From: Bacillota bacterium
GTDB taxonomy: Bacteria > Bacillota > Clostridia > Christensenellales > Aristaeellaceae
NCBI GenBank assembly: GCA_023416585.1
Contig: JAEZHM010000041.1
Span: 1-5,708 of the forward strand
Length of the DNA: 5,708 bases
Reading direction: 5' to 3'
Shown: positions 5,605 to 5,708 of the stretch, piece by piece
Layout: every line of letters begins with the position of its first letter
Numbering within the stretch: the stretch's first letter is position 1
Program-made: the position numbers and the translations under genes
Notes under the pieces: model-generated
What the model saw: only the letters and a program-made list of their open reading frames with translations
Told to the model about the DNA's origin: nothing
Databases searched by the model: none

Positions 5605-5708
5605 TTAAAAACCTTCTATACCAAACTCGCCAAAAACATTTTCTTCATTTAGAAAATAATCCATATCCAAAAGGTCATTATCGCTCATATCTCTGATATC
5701 AGCGGCGG
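5605..5708 (-). CDS. Unknown protein, C-terminal end only (5' end outside window)
   Basis: On the minus strand the frame is open from the right edge for 33 codons to TAA at 5607-5605. The tail is strongly acidic (DMSDNDLLDMDYF, then NEENVFGEFGIEGF at the end). I do not recognise the family. The gene converges on lanC, and a well-formed terminator just downstream supports a real gene. It is probably part of the neighbouring chromosome or element rather than the lanthipeptide locus, because its direction is opposite and its composition is less AT-rich. Confidence 0.65.
   Translation of the reverse strand, partial: AADIRDMSDNDLLDMDYFLNEENVFGEFGIEGF

Noticed and set aside
5600..5615. AAGGTTT-AA-AAACCTT palindrome as a bidirectional terminator
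   Set aside because: It overlaps the stop codon of the minus-strand gene, is AT-rich with almost no loop, and a much better terminator lies 30 nt further on.

Overview
The window is most of a class I lanthipeptide (lantibiotic) biosynthesis locus from a low-GC Gram-positive bacterium. The strong AT bias, the purine-rich ribosome binding sites (AAGGGGTG, GGTGA, GAGGTGAT) and the subtilin/nisin-type leader peptide suggest Bacillota, Clostridia or Bacilli. The sequence alone does not fix the genus.

Layout on the + strand: (1) 3-998, the C-terminal third of a LanB dehydratase that is open to the left edge, covering the glutamate-elimination domain; (2) 1109-1348, a 79-residue precursor peptide, LanA, with a subtilin-like leader ending ITPQ and an unusually long 56-residue core containing six Cys; (3) 1349-2223, 875 nt with no intact gene, starting with a stable hairpin after lanA, then apparently decayed coding DNA and an inverted repeat; (4) 2224-4044, a LanT-type ABC exporter without a peptidase domain; (5) 4099-5394, a complete LanC cyclase; (6) 5395-5604, a short non-coding boundary; (7) 5605-5708, the 3' end of a convergent minus-strand gene of unknown function, with its own rho-independent terminator at 5548-5572.

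How the parts would work together: LanB glutamylates and dehydrates Ser/Thr of the core, using glutamyl-tRNA; LanC adds Cys thiols to the resulting dehydro residues; LanT exports the modified precursor; a protease removes the leader after ITPQ. No leader protease (LanP), immunity proteins (LanI, LanFEG) or intact regulators (LanRK) are visible here. They may lie upstream, be encoded elsewhere, or be lost.

The most interesting points are the long core, in which five Cys each have a Ser/Thr four or five residues upstream and a sixth Cys near its N-terminus has no upstream partner; a Glu where LanC enzymes normally have the conserved active-site Asp; complementary RNA loops flanking lanA; and the decayed region splitting the operon.
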